In this document: positions 1 through 5,437 of the stretch, piece by piece
Layout of the letters: each line of letters starts with the position of its first letter
Position numbering within the stretch: position 1 is the first letter of the stretch
IMG/VR virus record: IMGVR_UViG_3300017952_002890
Location: 1-28,068 of that record
Length of the DNA: 28,068 nt
Direction: 5' to 3' (one strand)
Origin: a virus
The notes under the pieces: model-generated
The model's input: the letters and a program-made list of their open reading frames with translations, nothing else
Database searches by the model: none
What the model was told of the DNA's origin: nothing
Made by a program: the position numbers and the translations under genes

Positions 1-1
1 C

Positions 2-127
2 ATCCGCCGTTCAGATACGACCAAGCCGTTCACGGTGCTTGAGCCAAACTGCGGCCCTGGGCAAAGCGATGAGAATTGCATCGGCTACAGGGCGGATGTC
101 ACCGTTGAGTTGCGCTGGGAGGAATGA
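2..127 (+). CDS. 3' end of an upstream structural-type gene (partial)
   Basis: Frame 2 is open from the window edge to TGA at 125-127, giving the last 41 residues of a protein that begins outside the window. The tail reads PFTVLEPNCGPGQSDENCIG and then YRADVTVELRWEE, a balanced sequence typical of a folded protein, unlike the other two frames here. Its stop is followed after one base by the next ATG (129), and the GGGAGG inside its last codons (117-122) serves that gene, so the two are translationally linked. The position ahead of the tail module suggests a head-neck or tail-completion protein, but that is inference from gene order only; no family is recognisable. Confidence 0.7.
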   Translation: MRRSDTTKPFTVLEPNCGPGQSDENCIGYRADVTVELRWEE

Positions 128-128
128 C

Positions 129-545
129 ATGCCCCGCTCCTTTGGTGCTTTGAGTTTGACACGTGCGGCCATCACCACGCCCGATTGGGCGTCGACGGCG
201 GGTTTGTCCTATTTTCTTCTCGCTCAACGTTTCTCCCAATGGGCCAGCGGCTCATCCCTCAGCGGGCGCGTTGCTTTGGTGTCTGGGTCGTTGCTGGGTG
301 AAATTGCCCCACACTTTCTGCCGTTCCCTCAACCAGGCTGGGGTTTCACGACCAGCGACGATCCAGCCTACGGTGTAGCCGACAAGACATACCCAGCCGC
401 CACGCCCGTCCTCTCCATCTCTGGGTCGTTGCCCACGGACAATTCAGCCTACCCAACCGCAGGCGGTTCGGGGTCATCGACATACGCCGCCGACACCCGT
501 GAGGTTCGGATTCTGCGCCCTGCATTCGTGCGACGTATCGTCTGA
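129..545 (+). CDS. Hypothetical protein, possible head-neck/tail-completion component
   Basis: A 138-aa protein starting at ATG 129, chosen because GGGAGG at 117-122 lies six bases upstream and the previous gene stops at 127. The frame stays open further upstream, but that part overlaps the real frame of the preceding gene. The sequence is Ala/Ser/Gly/Thr-rich with many aromatic-proline turns (for example FLPFPQPGWGF) and ends in a basic segment, EVRILRPAFVRRIV. I see no catalytic motif, signal peptide or membrane segment. It closes the first operon of the window: a promoter motif follows it. A structural role is inferred from composition and neighbours; no family is recognised. Confidence 0.6.
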   Translation: MPRSFGALSLTRAAITTPDWASTAGLSYFLLAQRFSQWASGSSLSGRVALVSGSLLGEIAPHFLPFPQPGWGFTTSDDPAYGVADKTYPAATPVLSISGSLPTDNSAYPTAGGSGSSTYAADTREVRILRPAFVRRIV

Positions 546-594
546 TATTGGAGCGTGTCTGGGGGATATTGGCGAAAATCTGATGAGTTTCAAA

Positions 595-619
595 CATTGA
601 GAACCTAAACCCTTAAGAG
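595..619 (+). promoter_or_regulatory. Archaeal-type promoter with upstream ATTGAGA element
   Basis: ATTGAGA at 596-602 is followed by the TATA-like CTTAAGAG at 612-619, which begins 31 bases before ATG 643. This is the same arrangement as the promoters at 1232, 4057, 12354 and 19356, except that the proximal box has diverged from CATTGATA. Confidence 0.6.
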
Positions 620-642
620 CAAACACCTCGTGGGGTGTGAAC

Positions 643-876
643 ATGGAACGAGCCAAGAGCATAGACCACGCCGAGTTTGCATTGATACAACACCTGCTGG
701 ACACCGTAGACCTTTACGGTCTGGAAGCCCGCATGGTCCCCGCAGGGGACGACGTAGCAAAGAATCGATTTGACAAAGCCTGTGAAAAGGTCTGCAAATT
801 GCTGGAGAACATGAGCGACCGCCGCCGTCACAAACTCCCCGCAGACCACCCACACTACCGAGCAAAGGAGGACTGA
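643..876 (+). CDS. Hypothetical small protein, helical
   Basis: A 77-aa protein beginning MERAKSIDHAEFALIQHLLD. ATG 643 is preferred over the in-frame GTG 637 because it lies 31 bases from the start of the TATA-like box at 612, as in the other leaderless genes of this window; a weak GGGGTG at 632-637 could also help initiation. The sequence is rich in Leu, Glu, Lys and Arg and looks largely alpha-helical, with a basic Arg-Arg-Arg-His-Lys stretch towards the end. No motif identifies a function. It is first in a two-gene operon: its end carries GGAGG for the next gene, which starts two bases after the stop. Confidence 0.65.
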   Translation: MERAKSIDHAEFALIQHLLDTVDLYGLEARMVPAGDDVAKNRFDKACEKVCKLLENMSDRRRHKLPADHPHYRAKED

Positions 877-878
877 GC

Positions 879-1229
879 GTGGACACCCCAGACTTCACCG
901 CCACCGCCGCCCAGAGATTGAGGGTTTTGAATCCACCAAAGACGGGAACGTGCCGCATTTGCGGAGCACCACGATCCAACGATTTGCACGAGGGCTCGTC
1001 GATTTGCTCAGTCGTTTGCTACGATTGCCGCCAGACCATGCTGGGCAAGCGAGGAAAGGGCAAAACCCTCACCCGTTTGTCCCCCGTGTCAATGACGGGC
1101 GAAAAGGGCGTAGGAAAGACCCACACGGCTTCCCCCGCCGTTCTGGGTATGGATGAAGCATTCTCGCCAATGGTGGCGACACAGGCCACGCACGAGCCCG
1201 TATTCCTACGCTCGTATTCTCAACGGTAA
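879..1229 (+). CDS. Zinc-finger-like hypothetical protein
   Basis: A 116-aa protein with GTG start at 879, preceded by GGAGG at 867-871. The N-terminal half holds a cysteine cluster CRICGAP (C25, C28) followed by CSVVCYDC (C43, C47, C50), a spacing able to bind one zinc ion, then a basic GKRGKGK stretch at about 55-61. This suggests a nucleic-acid-binding or regulatory protein. The C-terminal half has no recognisable domain. Near its end it shares an exact 17-base string with the start region of the hub gene (1140-1156 versus 19856-19872). It is second in the operon and ends just before the next promoter. The specific role is unknown. Confidence 0.65.
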   Translation: MDTPDFTATAAQRLRVLNPPKTGTCRICGAPRSNDLHEGSSICSVVCYDCRQTMLGKRGKGKTLTRLSPVSMTGEKGVGKTHTASPAVLGMDEAFSPMVATQATHEPVFLRSYSQR

Positions 1230-1231
1230 GA

Positions 1232-1255
1232 CATTGAGATAACAAAGCATTGATA
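1232..1255 (+). promoter_or_regulatory. Two-element promoter (ATTGAGAT + CATTGATA)
   Basis: ATTGAGAT at 1233-1240 and CATTGATA at 1248-1255, with the two cores 16 bases apart, followed by a C-run. The predicted transcription start near 1278 coincides with a TTG and leaves a 15-base leader holding GGAGG (1281-1285) ahead of ATG 1293. Confidence 0.8.
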
Positions 1256-1292
1256 TACCCCCGACACGTCGTCGTGGTTGGAGGCAACAAGA

Positions 1293-1688
1293 ATGACCCA
1301 CCTAACCCCAGCCCAAAAGACAACCAAAGCCAAGAAGTTTTACATCGGAGCGTTGTATCACAGCGTTTTCTATGACCGCTCGAGCCGTCAAATCAACACC
1401 CAACTCCGCAACGAAAGCGACGGAGTCAGCCCAACCGAGGCGCAAATCTTGATCGCCAACAAGATGGCACTTCTCCGCATGAACAACGATGGCACGTGCT
1501 CCCTCTCTGAAACCCTTCACGGTGCAAAGCAACACGGGCGCAACCACACCCTGCGCCACGACTACGACCCCACCGTTGTTCTCGGTGAATACCCACGAGG
1601 TCGAGAGGCCGAGCCCGTTGACATGAAAGCAGTTTACGACATTTGCTCCAAATACGCCTACCGCTTCAACCTCGGCAAGATGTATTGA
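1293..1688 (+). CDS. Hypothetical protein
   Basis: A 131-aa protein beginning MTHLTPAQKTTKAKKFYIGA. Two starts are possible. ATG 1293 has GGAGG seven bases upstream and is preferred; the in-frame TTG 1278 sits 30 bases from the promoter box and would add five residues as a leaderless start. The protein is soluble, rich in Asn, His and Arg, with central text GVSPTEAQILIANKMALLR resembling a helix pair and a His-rich segment HGAKQHGRNHTLRH. No family is recognised. It is a single-gene transcription unit: its own promoter precedes it, and a new TATA-like box with a palindrome follows before the glycosyltransferase. Confidence 0.7.
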   Translation: MTHLTPAQKTTKAKKFYIGALYHSVFYDRSSRQINTQLRNESDGVSPTEAQILIANKMALLRMNNDGTCSLSETLHGAKQHGRNHTLRHDYDPTVVLGEYPRGREAEPVDMKAVYDICSKYAYRFNLGKMY

Positions 1689-1715
1689 AGCCAACGACAC
1701 GAGGGGTTCAGCCCC

Positions 1716-1730
1716 CCCTTAATTTAAGGG
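1716..1730 (+). promoter_or_regulatory. TATA-like box embedded in a palindrome
   Basis: CCCTTAA (1716-1722) and TTAAGGG (1724-1730) form a perfect 7-base inverted repeat around one central base. The AT core (AATTTAAG at 1721) starts 31 bases before ATG 1752, so the palindrome covers the presumed TATA box and could be an operator. Confidence 0.55.
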
Positions 1731-1751
1731 TGGGCGATGCTTCCCCGTGTC

Positions 1752-3041
1752 ATGGCGAAGCCCAAGCCCAAGAAACTCCGCATCCTCTGGGGAAGCGAGC
1801 AACCAACGCGCCCCACGGGTTATGCCGTGGTCACCCGTGAAATCTGCAAACGTTTGGTCGCTCTCGGCCACGAGGTCTTTGTCATGGGCTGGGACCACAA
1901 TGGAGAGGATTGGACGCACGAGGAGGGCTGGACAATGGTTCACGCTGGTATCGGCGGGTATGGCTCTGATCGCATCAACGCCAGCGGAGCAACGGTGCTG
2001 GAATACAACATCAGCCGCCTCGAGCCCGATGTGTATATCTCCCTTATTGACCCGTGGTTCATTGGTCACGCCGTCCAATCCACCAACCGTCTCGGCGTTC
2101 CCTATCTGGCGTATTTGCCCGTTGATGGCTTCCCGTTGTCCTACAAGTGGAAGGACATTCTCGCCAACCTCAACCAGCCCGTGTGGATGGCTGACTTTGG
2201 TCGCCAGCAAATGGTGGACTACGTTAAGCAGTGGGGAAGCAACGGCGACGGGACGAAGGATATGCGTGACCCCCACCTTGACCGATACCTCATCAACCCA
2301 GGGCCTGTGATTTATCATGGCGTTGACCTTGACGTGTTCAAGCCCTTCACCGCCGCCCAGAAGAAAGAAGCCCGACAACAGTTGGGCGTCGATTGGGACT
2401 TCACCTTCCTCTCCGTTGCTCGCAACACCAACCGCAAGCAAATCCCCCGCCTGCTTCAAGCGTTGAAGCAGGTCGTGGATCGTGTAGGCGAGGGCAAGGT
2501 TGGGCTGATTCTTCACTGCGGCGACCCGACCGACACAATGGGGATGGGCGGCTGGCCGTTGCCCGACCTCGTCAAAGAATACGGACTATACGACAGCGTC
2601 CGCTTCTCCGACACGTCCTCAAACCCCCTCCTGGGCTTGAGCCGTGAAGAGATGTCCATGCTCTATGGGTTGTCCGATGTTCACGTCATGGCGACGGGCG
2701 GTGAAGGCTTCGGCATTCCCTCCGCTGAGGCTATGGCCTGCGGCCTCCCCATCATTCTCCCAGCCAACTCCACAGGCCCTGAATTGGTCGGCAACAAAGA
2801 CGAGCGAGGGTGGCTTATCCCCCAATGCACCTCAATTGTTGGCCCAAAGTGGGGGGTCAACATGGGGCTGGTTGATGTCGAGAAGTTGGCCGACGCTATG
2901 ATAGAGGCCTACATGAGCAAAGACACGGCTCTGTATCAAGACAAATCGACGGCGGCTCGCACGTTTGCGGAGGCTCGCTTCAATTGGGACGACATCACCC
3001 AGCAATTCCTGACCCAGATTGAGAAGAAGGTGAACCAATGA
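1752..3041 (+). CDS. GT-B fold glycosyltransferase (GT4-like)
   Basis: A 429-aa protein predicted to transfer a sugar from an activated nucleotide donor. ATG 1752 (MAKPKPKKLRILWGSEQP) is preferred over ATG 1737 because it matches the leaderless spacing from the AT box. The N-terminal Rossmann-like half begins with LRILWGSEQP and a Gly-rich acceptor-side loop, then REICKRLVALGHEVFVMGWD. The C-terminal half has FTFLSVARNTNRKQIPRLLQ and the donor-site motif EGFGIPSAE (E318 to E326), the EX7E signature of retaining GT4-type enzymes, followed by MACGLPIILP. Length fits the family. It overlaps the next gene by four bases. Likely substrates are virion proteins, host surface glycans or viral DNA; the sequence does not decide which. 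Confidence 0.88.
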   Translation: MAKPKPKKLRILWGSEQPTRPTGYAVVTREICKRLVALGHEVFVMGWDHNGEDWTHEEGWTMVHAGIGGYGSDRINASGATVLEYNISRLEPDVYISLIDPWFIGHAVQSTNRLGVPYLAYLPVDGFPLSYKWKDILANLNQPVWMADFGRQQMVDYVKQWGSNGDGTKDMRDPHLDRYLINPGPVIYHGVDLDVFKPFTAAQKKEARQQLGVDWDFTFLSVARNTNRKQIPRLLQALKQVVDRVGEGKVGLILHCGDPTDTMGMGGWPLPDLVKEYGLYDSVRFSDTSSNPLLGLSREEMSMLYGLSDVHVMATGGEGFGIPSAEAMACGLPIILPANSTGPELVGNKDERGWLIPQCTSIVGPKWGVNMGLVDVEKLADAMIEAYMSKDTALYQDKSTAARTFAEARFNWDDITQQFLTQIEKKVNQ

Positions 3042-3370
3042 GCAAGAAAAAGAAGTCCCCCAAAATCAAACCCCCCAAGACGTGTGGGCAGGTTCACAAA
3101 ACCAAATGCACCAAGCACAACGATCCGTGCAATATCCCCGTCGAGTTTGACCCAAAGGATTCCAGAACGGAGTGGGTCGCCGCTCTCCATGCTCTCGGTG
3201 CTCAATCACACACAAAGGACGACAAACACCGCTGTGCTAAATGCGAGCATGAGCAAATCAACCATAGCCCGTGGCGTTTCTTAAGAGTCCCAGGGACGCA
3301 AAACCTGCCATCGGCTCAAGACGGGGAGGACATACGCCGCCACCTTGAAGAGTTGGGCTGGGACGTTTGA
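3038..3370 (+). CDS. Lysine- and cysteine-rich small protein, possible zinc binding
   Basis: A 110-aa protein whose ATG overlaps the glycosyltransferase stop (ATGA at 3038), with AAGGTG upstream, so the two are probably co-translated. The N-terminus is strongly basic (MSKKKKSPKIKPPK). Cysteines occur at C16, C24 and C31, then in HRCAKCEHEQINH (C66, C69 with H71, H76), a plausible zinc site. The C-terminus is acidic (EDIRRHLEELGWDV). No membrane segment or enzyme motif is visible. It could be a nucleic-acid-binding protein or a partner of the glycosyltransferase; both are inference. Confidence 0.7.
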   Translation: MSKKKKSPKIKPPKTCGQVHKTKCTKHNDPCNIPVEFDPKDSRTEWVAALHALGAQSHTKDDKHRCAKCEHEQINHSPWRFLRVPGTQNLPSAQDGEDIRRHLEELGWDV

Positions 3371-3383
3371 CCGCTTGAGGTTT

Positions 3384-3391
3384 GTTATAAA
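3384..3391 (+). promoter_or_regulatory. Canonical archaeal TATA box
   Basis: GTTATAAA begins 31 bases before ATG 3415, and there is no Shine-Dalgarno sequence between them. No ATTGAGA-type upstream element is present, so this belongs to the simple promoter class. Confidence 0.75.
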
Positions 3392-3414
3392 CCGCCATCT
3401 GCAACCTTTGGGGC

Positions 3415-3819
3415 ATGAGCGACCTCGCTGACCTCTTGAAAGCAGACCTCGTAGCCCTTTGTGAAGAAAAAGGGCTGGACACAGAAGGAACGAAAGCCGA
3501 CCTGATTGCACGTTTGGAGGCGGCTGAAGCACCAGCACCCGTTGAAGAATCCACCCCAGAGCCTGCGGCTGAAGAACCCGCCCCAGAGCCAGCACCCAAA
3601 CCCAAAGCAAAGACAACGGCCAAAGGTTCTCCCGATCCAGAGGACGAGAGCCTCAGCACCGTTGATTTCATCACACAGGCCTACCTCTCAATCCTCAAGC
3701 GAGAGCCTGACCAATCTGGCCTGCGTCACTACAAAAACGCCCTTGACCTTCACCAAACCATCGACCGCCAGCGTGTGCTTGACGATCTGCTGGCGAGCGA
3801 GGAATACAGAAACCAATAA
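3415..3819 (+). CDS. SAP-like domain + DUF4214-like domain protein
   Basis: A 134-aa leaderless gene with three visible parts. Residues 3-34 (LADLLKADLVALCEEKGLD, then TKADLIARL) match the helix-extension-helix pattern of SAP/HeH domains, which usually bind DNA. Residues about 36-77 are a low-complexity Pro/Glu/Ala/Lys linker. Residues about 80-132 (VDFITQAYLSILKREPDQSG, then Leu and Tyr spacing ending LLASEEY) match the DUF4214 pattern, often found on cell-surface or glycosylation-linked proteins. The downstream neighbour of a glycosyltransferase therefore fits a sugar- or surface-related role. The fusion of a SAP-like head with DUF4214 is unusual. Domain names are from pattern recognition. 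Confidence 0.75.
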   Translation: MSDLADLLKADLVALCEEKGLDTEGTKADLIARLEAAEAPAPVEESTPEPAAEEPAPEPAPKPKAKTTAKGSPDPEDESLSTVDFITQAYLSILKREPDQSGLRHYKNALDLHQTIDRQRVLDDLLASEEYRNQ

Positions 3820-3847
3820 AACCCCCCAACCCAAACGATGTGGCTGG

Positions 3848-3996
3848 TGGAGAGCATCTCTCCAAACGGACGGTGGGGGTCTCCACCCTGGCTTCGGGCT
3901 TTGCCAGCATTCTTCCCCCACCGTCCACCTTTATGTGGGTGGGATGGCAACGTCATCTCGCCCCGTAGGACTCTTCGGGGAAGGTCGCCTACGGGG
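3848..3996 (+). ncRNA. Cluster of three hairpins in a non-coding gap (candidate structured RNA)
   Basis: The gene-free stretch 3820-4104 contains three consecutive inverted repeats. Hairpin 1: TGGAGAG (3848-3854) and CTCTCCA (3858-3864), three-base loop. Hairpin 2: GGACGGTGGGGG (3868-3879) and CCCCCACCGTCC (3915-3926), perfect over 12 bases, with an inner CTGGC/GCCAG stem (3888-3892, 3903-3907). Hairpin 3: CCCCGTAGG (3961-3969) and CCTACGGGG (3988-3996), perfect over 9 bases, with inner CTTC/GAAG (3973-3976, 3980-3983). It does not fold as a tRNA by eye. It could be a structured RNA, a read-through leader/terminator region or a protein-binding DNA site; strand is assigned by convention. Confidence 0.5.
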
Positions 3997-4056
3997 TGGG
4001 GTTCATTTCCGCCCCCCTTCTCGGCTCACGGCCTTCCCCACCTTTTCACCTCTAAC

Positions 4057-4081
4057 CATTGAGATTTTGAAAACATTGATA
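4057..4081 (+). promoter_or_regulatory. Two-element promoter (ATTGAGAT + CATTGATA)
   Basis: ATTGAGAT at 4058-4065 and CATTGATA at 4074-4081, followed by a G-run. The proximal box starts 31 bases before ATG 4105, which lacks a ribosome binding site. Confidence 0.8.
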
Positions 4082-4104
4082 AAGGGGAATGCCTACCCCC
4101 AACT

Positions 4105-4251
4105 ATGCCCCGCCGCATCCCCCAACCCCACTGCCCCGACTGCGAATGCCCACAGGTGCGTATCGATGACGTATGGATTGCCTGCCCTGAGATGTGCGGG
4201 TGGTCTGAAGTCTGGGCTGACACACCCGATGGCATGCCTGTGCGAGACTGA
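4105..4251 (+). CDS. 48-aa zinc-ribbon protein
   Basis: A short gene: MPRRIPQPHCPDCECPQVRI, then ACPEMCGW and a C-terminal VRD, stop TGA at 4249-4251. Cysteines at C10, C13, C15 and later C27 and C31 make a compact zinc-ribbon arrangement (CPDC and CPEMCGW). The start is supported by the promoter box 31 bases upstream and by the absence of any other start. Small zinc ribbons like this often act as transcription or translation modulators or stabilise other proteins; the role here is not known. A 58-aa membrane protein follows after 12 bases. Confidence 0.7.
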   Translation: MPRRIPQPHCPDCECPQVRIDDVWIACPEMCGWSEVWADTPDGMPVRD

Positions 4252-4263
4252 TTGGTGGTTTGA

Positions 4264-4440
4264 ATGAAGCAGACTCCCCTCGCCCGCCGCTTTGCCCGCT
4301 CATGGCCGACCCTGTTGGTTTGGGCCGCATCTTTGTTCTCCAGCACCGTCCGCCTACAGGCCGACATTGAGGGCAAATGGATAGGCGGCTGGATTCATTT
4401 CTTTGTCATGGGCGTTCCCGCTCTGGCTGGCCTTCTTTGA
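4264..4440 (+). CDS. 58-aa membrane protein (holin-like candidate)
   Basis: A 58-aa protein, MKQTPLARRFARSWPTLLVW at the N-terminus. It has a basic N-terminal tail, a first hydrophobic stretch at about residues 16-28 and a second at about 41-58 (GGWIHFFVMGVPALAGLL), separated by a charged RLQADIEGK loop, so both ends may lie on the same side of the membrane. Size and topology are compatible with a small holin, but no endolysin neighbour is visible and archaeal virus lysis proteins are poorly defined. It sits directly before the tail tube promoter. Function is inference; the reading frame is well supported by its composition and by close spacing to its neighbours. Confidence 0.6.
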   Translation: MKQTPLARRFARSWPTLLVWAASLFSSTVRLQADIEGKWIGGWIHFFVMGVPALAGLL

Positions 4441-4450
4441 CCCCCCAACC

Positions 4451-4458
4451 GTTAAAAG
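4451..4458 (+). promoter_or_regulatory. TATA-like box of the main tail operon
   Basis: GTTAAAAG starts 30 bases before ATG 4481. No ribosome binding site precedes the ATG, and no ATTGAGA element lies upstream. Confidence 0.6.
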
Positions 4459-4480
4459 CCGCAAACCCCAACCTACGGGC

Positions 4481-4873
4481 ATGGCAGTGCATTCCTTCAC
4501 AGGTGTCACAGGAAAAATCACGGTCAGCGGGACTATCGTTGGCTTTGTGTCTGGCGATTTCACGCTTGCATCGGCAACGGGCAAATACGTGACGCTGGGT
4601 TCAAACTACGCCACCGCCCACACCCGTGGCCTACGATCCGTCAGCGGCTCTTTGTCAAAGGCTTGGGGTGTTAGCGACGACGAGTTGTATGATTGGTTCA
4701 ACAACGACACGGAGTTGGACATCGATTTTGATGCAGACGACGCAGGGACGCACACCTACACGGTTTCTGGGTGTGTCCTCACCGACTTAGCCATTGAAGG
4801 ACTTGAGGCTGGGGCTGAGGGTGCTTTGATGATTAACGCTACGTTTGAAGGCTTGACCTGGAGCCGAGACTGA
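4481..4873 (+). CDS. Major tail tube protein
   Basis: A 130-aa protein starting at ATG 4481 (MAVHSFTGVTGKITVSGTIV), placed by the TATA-like box 30 bases upstream. The all-beta sequence alternates Gly/Thr/Val strands (GDFTLASATGKYVTLGS, HTYTVSGCVLTDLAIEGLEA) around the helix-like DDELYDWFNNDTELDIDF, the usual layout of siphovirus tail tube subunits, where hexameric rings stack around the tape measure. The position directly before chaperones and tape measure is the standard place for this gene. The assignment rests on order, size and fold pattern rather than on a single signature motif. It would be among the most abundant virion proteins and is first in the operon. Confidence 0.75.
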   Translation: MAVHSFTGVTGKITVSGTIVGFVSGDFTLASATGKYVTLGSNYATAHTRGLRSVSGSLSKAWGVSDDELYDWFNNDTELDIDFDADDAGTHTYTVSGCVLTDLAIEGLEAGAEGALMINATFEGLTWSRD

Positions 4874-4889
4874 AGGGTGGTGATTTCAA

Positions 4890-5243
4890 TTGAGTTGGCT
4901 GGACACCACTATTGCAAAAGCCTCCACGCCCGTCACGGTCAATGTAGCCCATATTGGGCTCGAGGACGAGGACGGGATCGTGCAGACCCTCCAAGCCCAG
5001 CCGTTGAGCGTTGGGGAATATCAAGCATTGAAGGCCGACCCATCCATTTCAAAACTGAGCGGGGAGGACAAGTCCGAAGCGTTGGGTCTCCGCATGGCCT
5101 ACGAGATGCTCGCCAAGTGCGACGACTCTTTGACGTGGGCGAAGTGGAAGCAACTGCCCCTCCTCACCCTCTCATCCGTAGCCGCCGCCGTGGTGGAAGC
5201 CGTTGGCTCTCCATCGTCAGGTGGTGGTGCTCTGGGGGAATAA
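4890..5243 (+). CDS. Tail assembly chaperone, upstream product (gpG-like)
   Basis: A 117-aa protein with TTG start at 4890 (MSWLDTTIAKASTPVTVNVA), preceded by GGTGGTGA at 4877-4884. It is the position equivalent of lambda gpG: between tail tube and tape measure, and followed by a second small frame. The C-terminal half, MAYEMLAKCDDSLTWAKWKQ then LPLLTLSSVAAAVVEAV, has the helical Trp/Leu pattern of these chaperones, which coat the tape measure during tail assembly and are absent from the virion. The last codons CTG GGG GAA TAA contain a G GGG GAA run discussed separately. The next gene overlaps the stop by one base, in the -1 frame. Confidence 0.7.
   Translation: MSWLDTTIAKASTPVTVNVAHIGLEDEDGIVQTLQAQPLSVGEYQALKADPSISKLSGEDKSEALGLRMAYEMLAKCDDSLTWAKWKQLPLLTLSSVAAAVVEAVGSPSSGGGALGE
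5234..5240 (+). other. Candidate -1 ribosomal frameshift site
   Basis: G GGG GAA spans the last two sense codons of the gpG-like gene. A -1 slip here would re-pair GGG perfectly in the P site (A site imperfectly) and fuse the product through GGA ATA ATG into the downstream frame, as in lambda G-GT. The -1 frame is open back to 4877. Confidence 0.35.
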
Positions 5244-5437
5244 TGGAACACTCCGTTTCAACAGAAGGCCAGTGGCTTTTCCAACTTCTCACCCTCTTTG
5301 GCTTGACCCCTCAACAATGGCGTGACCTCGATTTGCGGGACGCTACGTTCCTCGCTGGGGCGTTCAATGAACAAAACCGCAGGGAGCGTGAAGCCATGAA
5401 GAAGGCTGAGGCTCAACGTAGGGCGGGTGGTCGTTGA
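5243..5437 (+). CDS. Tail assembly chaperone, downstream product (T-like)
   Basis: A 64-aa frame beginning MEHSVSTEGQWLFQLLTLFG and ending in a charged helix, NRREREAMKKAEAQRRAGGR. Its ATG overlaps the stop of the gpG-like gene (TAATG), and it lies in the -1 frame, so it may be made by reinitiation, as a frameshift extension of gpG, or both. The core LTPQQWRDLDLRDATFLAGAF followed by a basic tail resembles the T domains of tail chaperones, which contact tail tube subunits. Its stop overlaps the tape measure ATG (TGATG at 5435-5439). Location is the main evidence. Confidence 0.65.
   Translation: MEHSVSTEGQWLFQLLTLFGLTPQQWRDLDLRDATFLAGAFNEQNRREREAMKKAEAQRRAGGR

Noticed and set aside
39-128. 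Upstream extension of the 138-aa gene
   Set aside because: This part overlaps the better-supported end of the preceding gene, and GGGAGG plus ATG 129 gives a clear internal start.
1232-1277. Bacterial sigma-70 promoter reading of the two-element motif
   Set aside because: TTGAGA and TGATAT would be separated by only about 12 bases, too short for -35/-10 spacing, and the ATG distance of about 31 bases fits an archaeal TATA box instead.
1719-2516. 265-codon frame on the - strand
   Set aside because: It is the shadow of the glycosyltransferase on the opposite strand; GC-rich third positions keep the complement open. No promoter or ribosome site supports it.
3841-3930. Possible tRNA in the hairpin cluster
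   Set aside because: Neither strand gives a seven-base acceptor stem together with a T-loop of the TTCRA type, and stem lengths (12 base pairs) do not fit a tRNA.
3838-4062. 74-aa + strand frame over the hairpin cluster
   Set aside because: Its translation is Pro/Trp/Arg-rich and driven by the inverted repeats. It has no promoter box at the leaderless distance and no ribosome site.
3506-4267. Long + strand open frame of 253 codons across the hairpin region
   Set aside because: It runs out of frame through the SAP-DUF4214 gene, the hairpins and the 48-aa zinc-ribbon gene, and its translation is low-complexity and Pro/Gln-rich without folded character.
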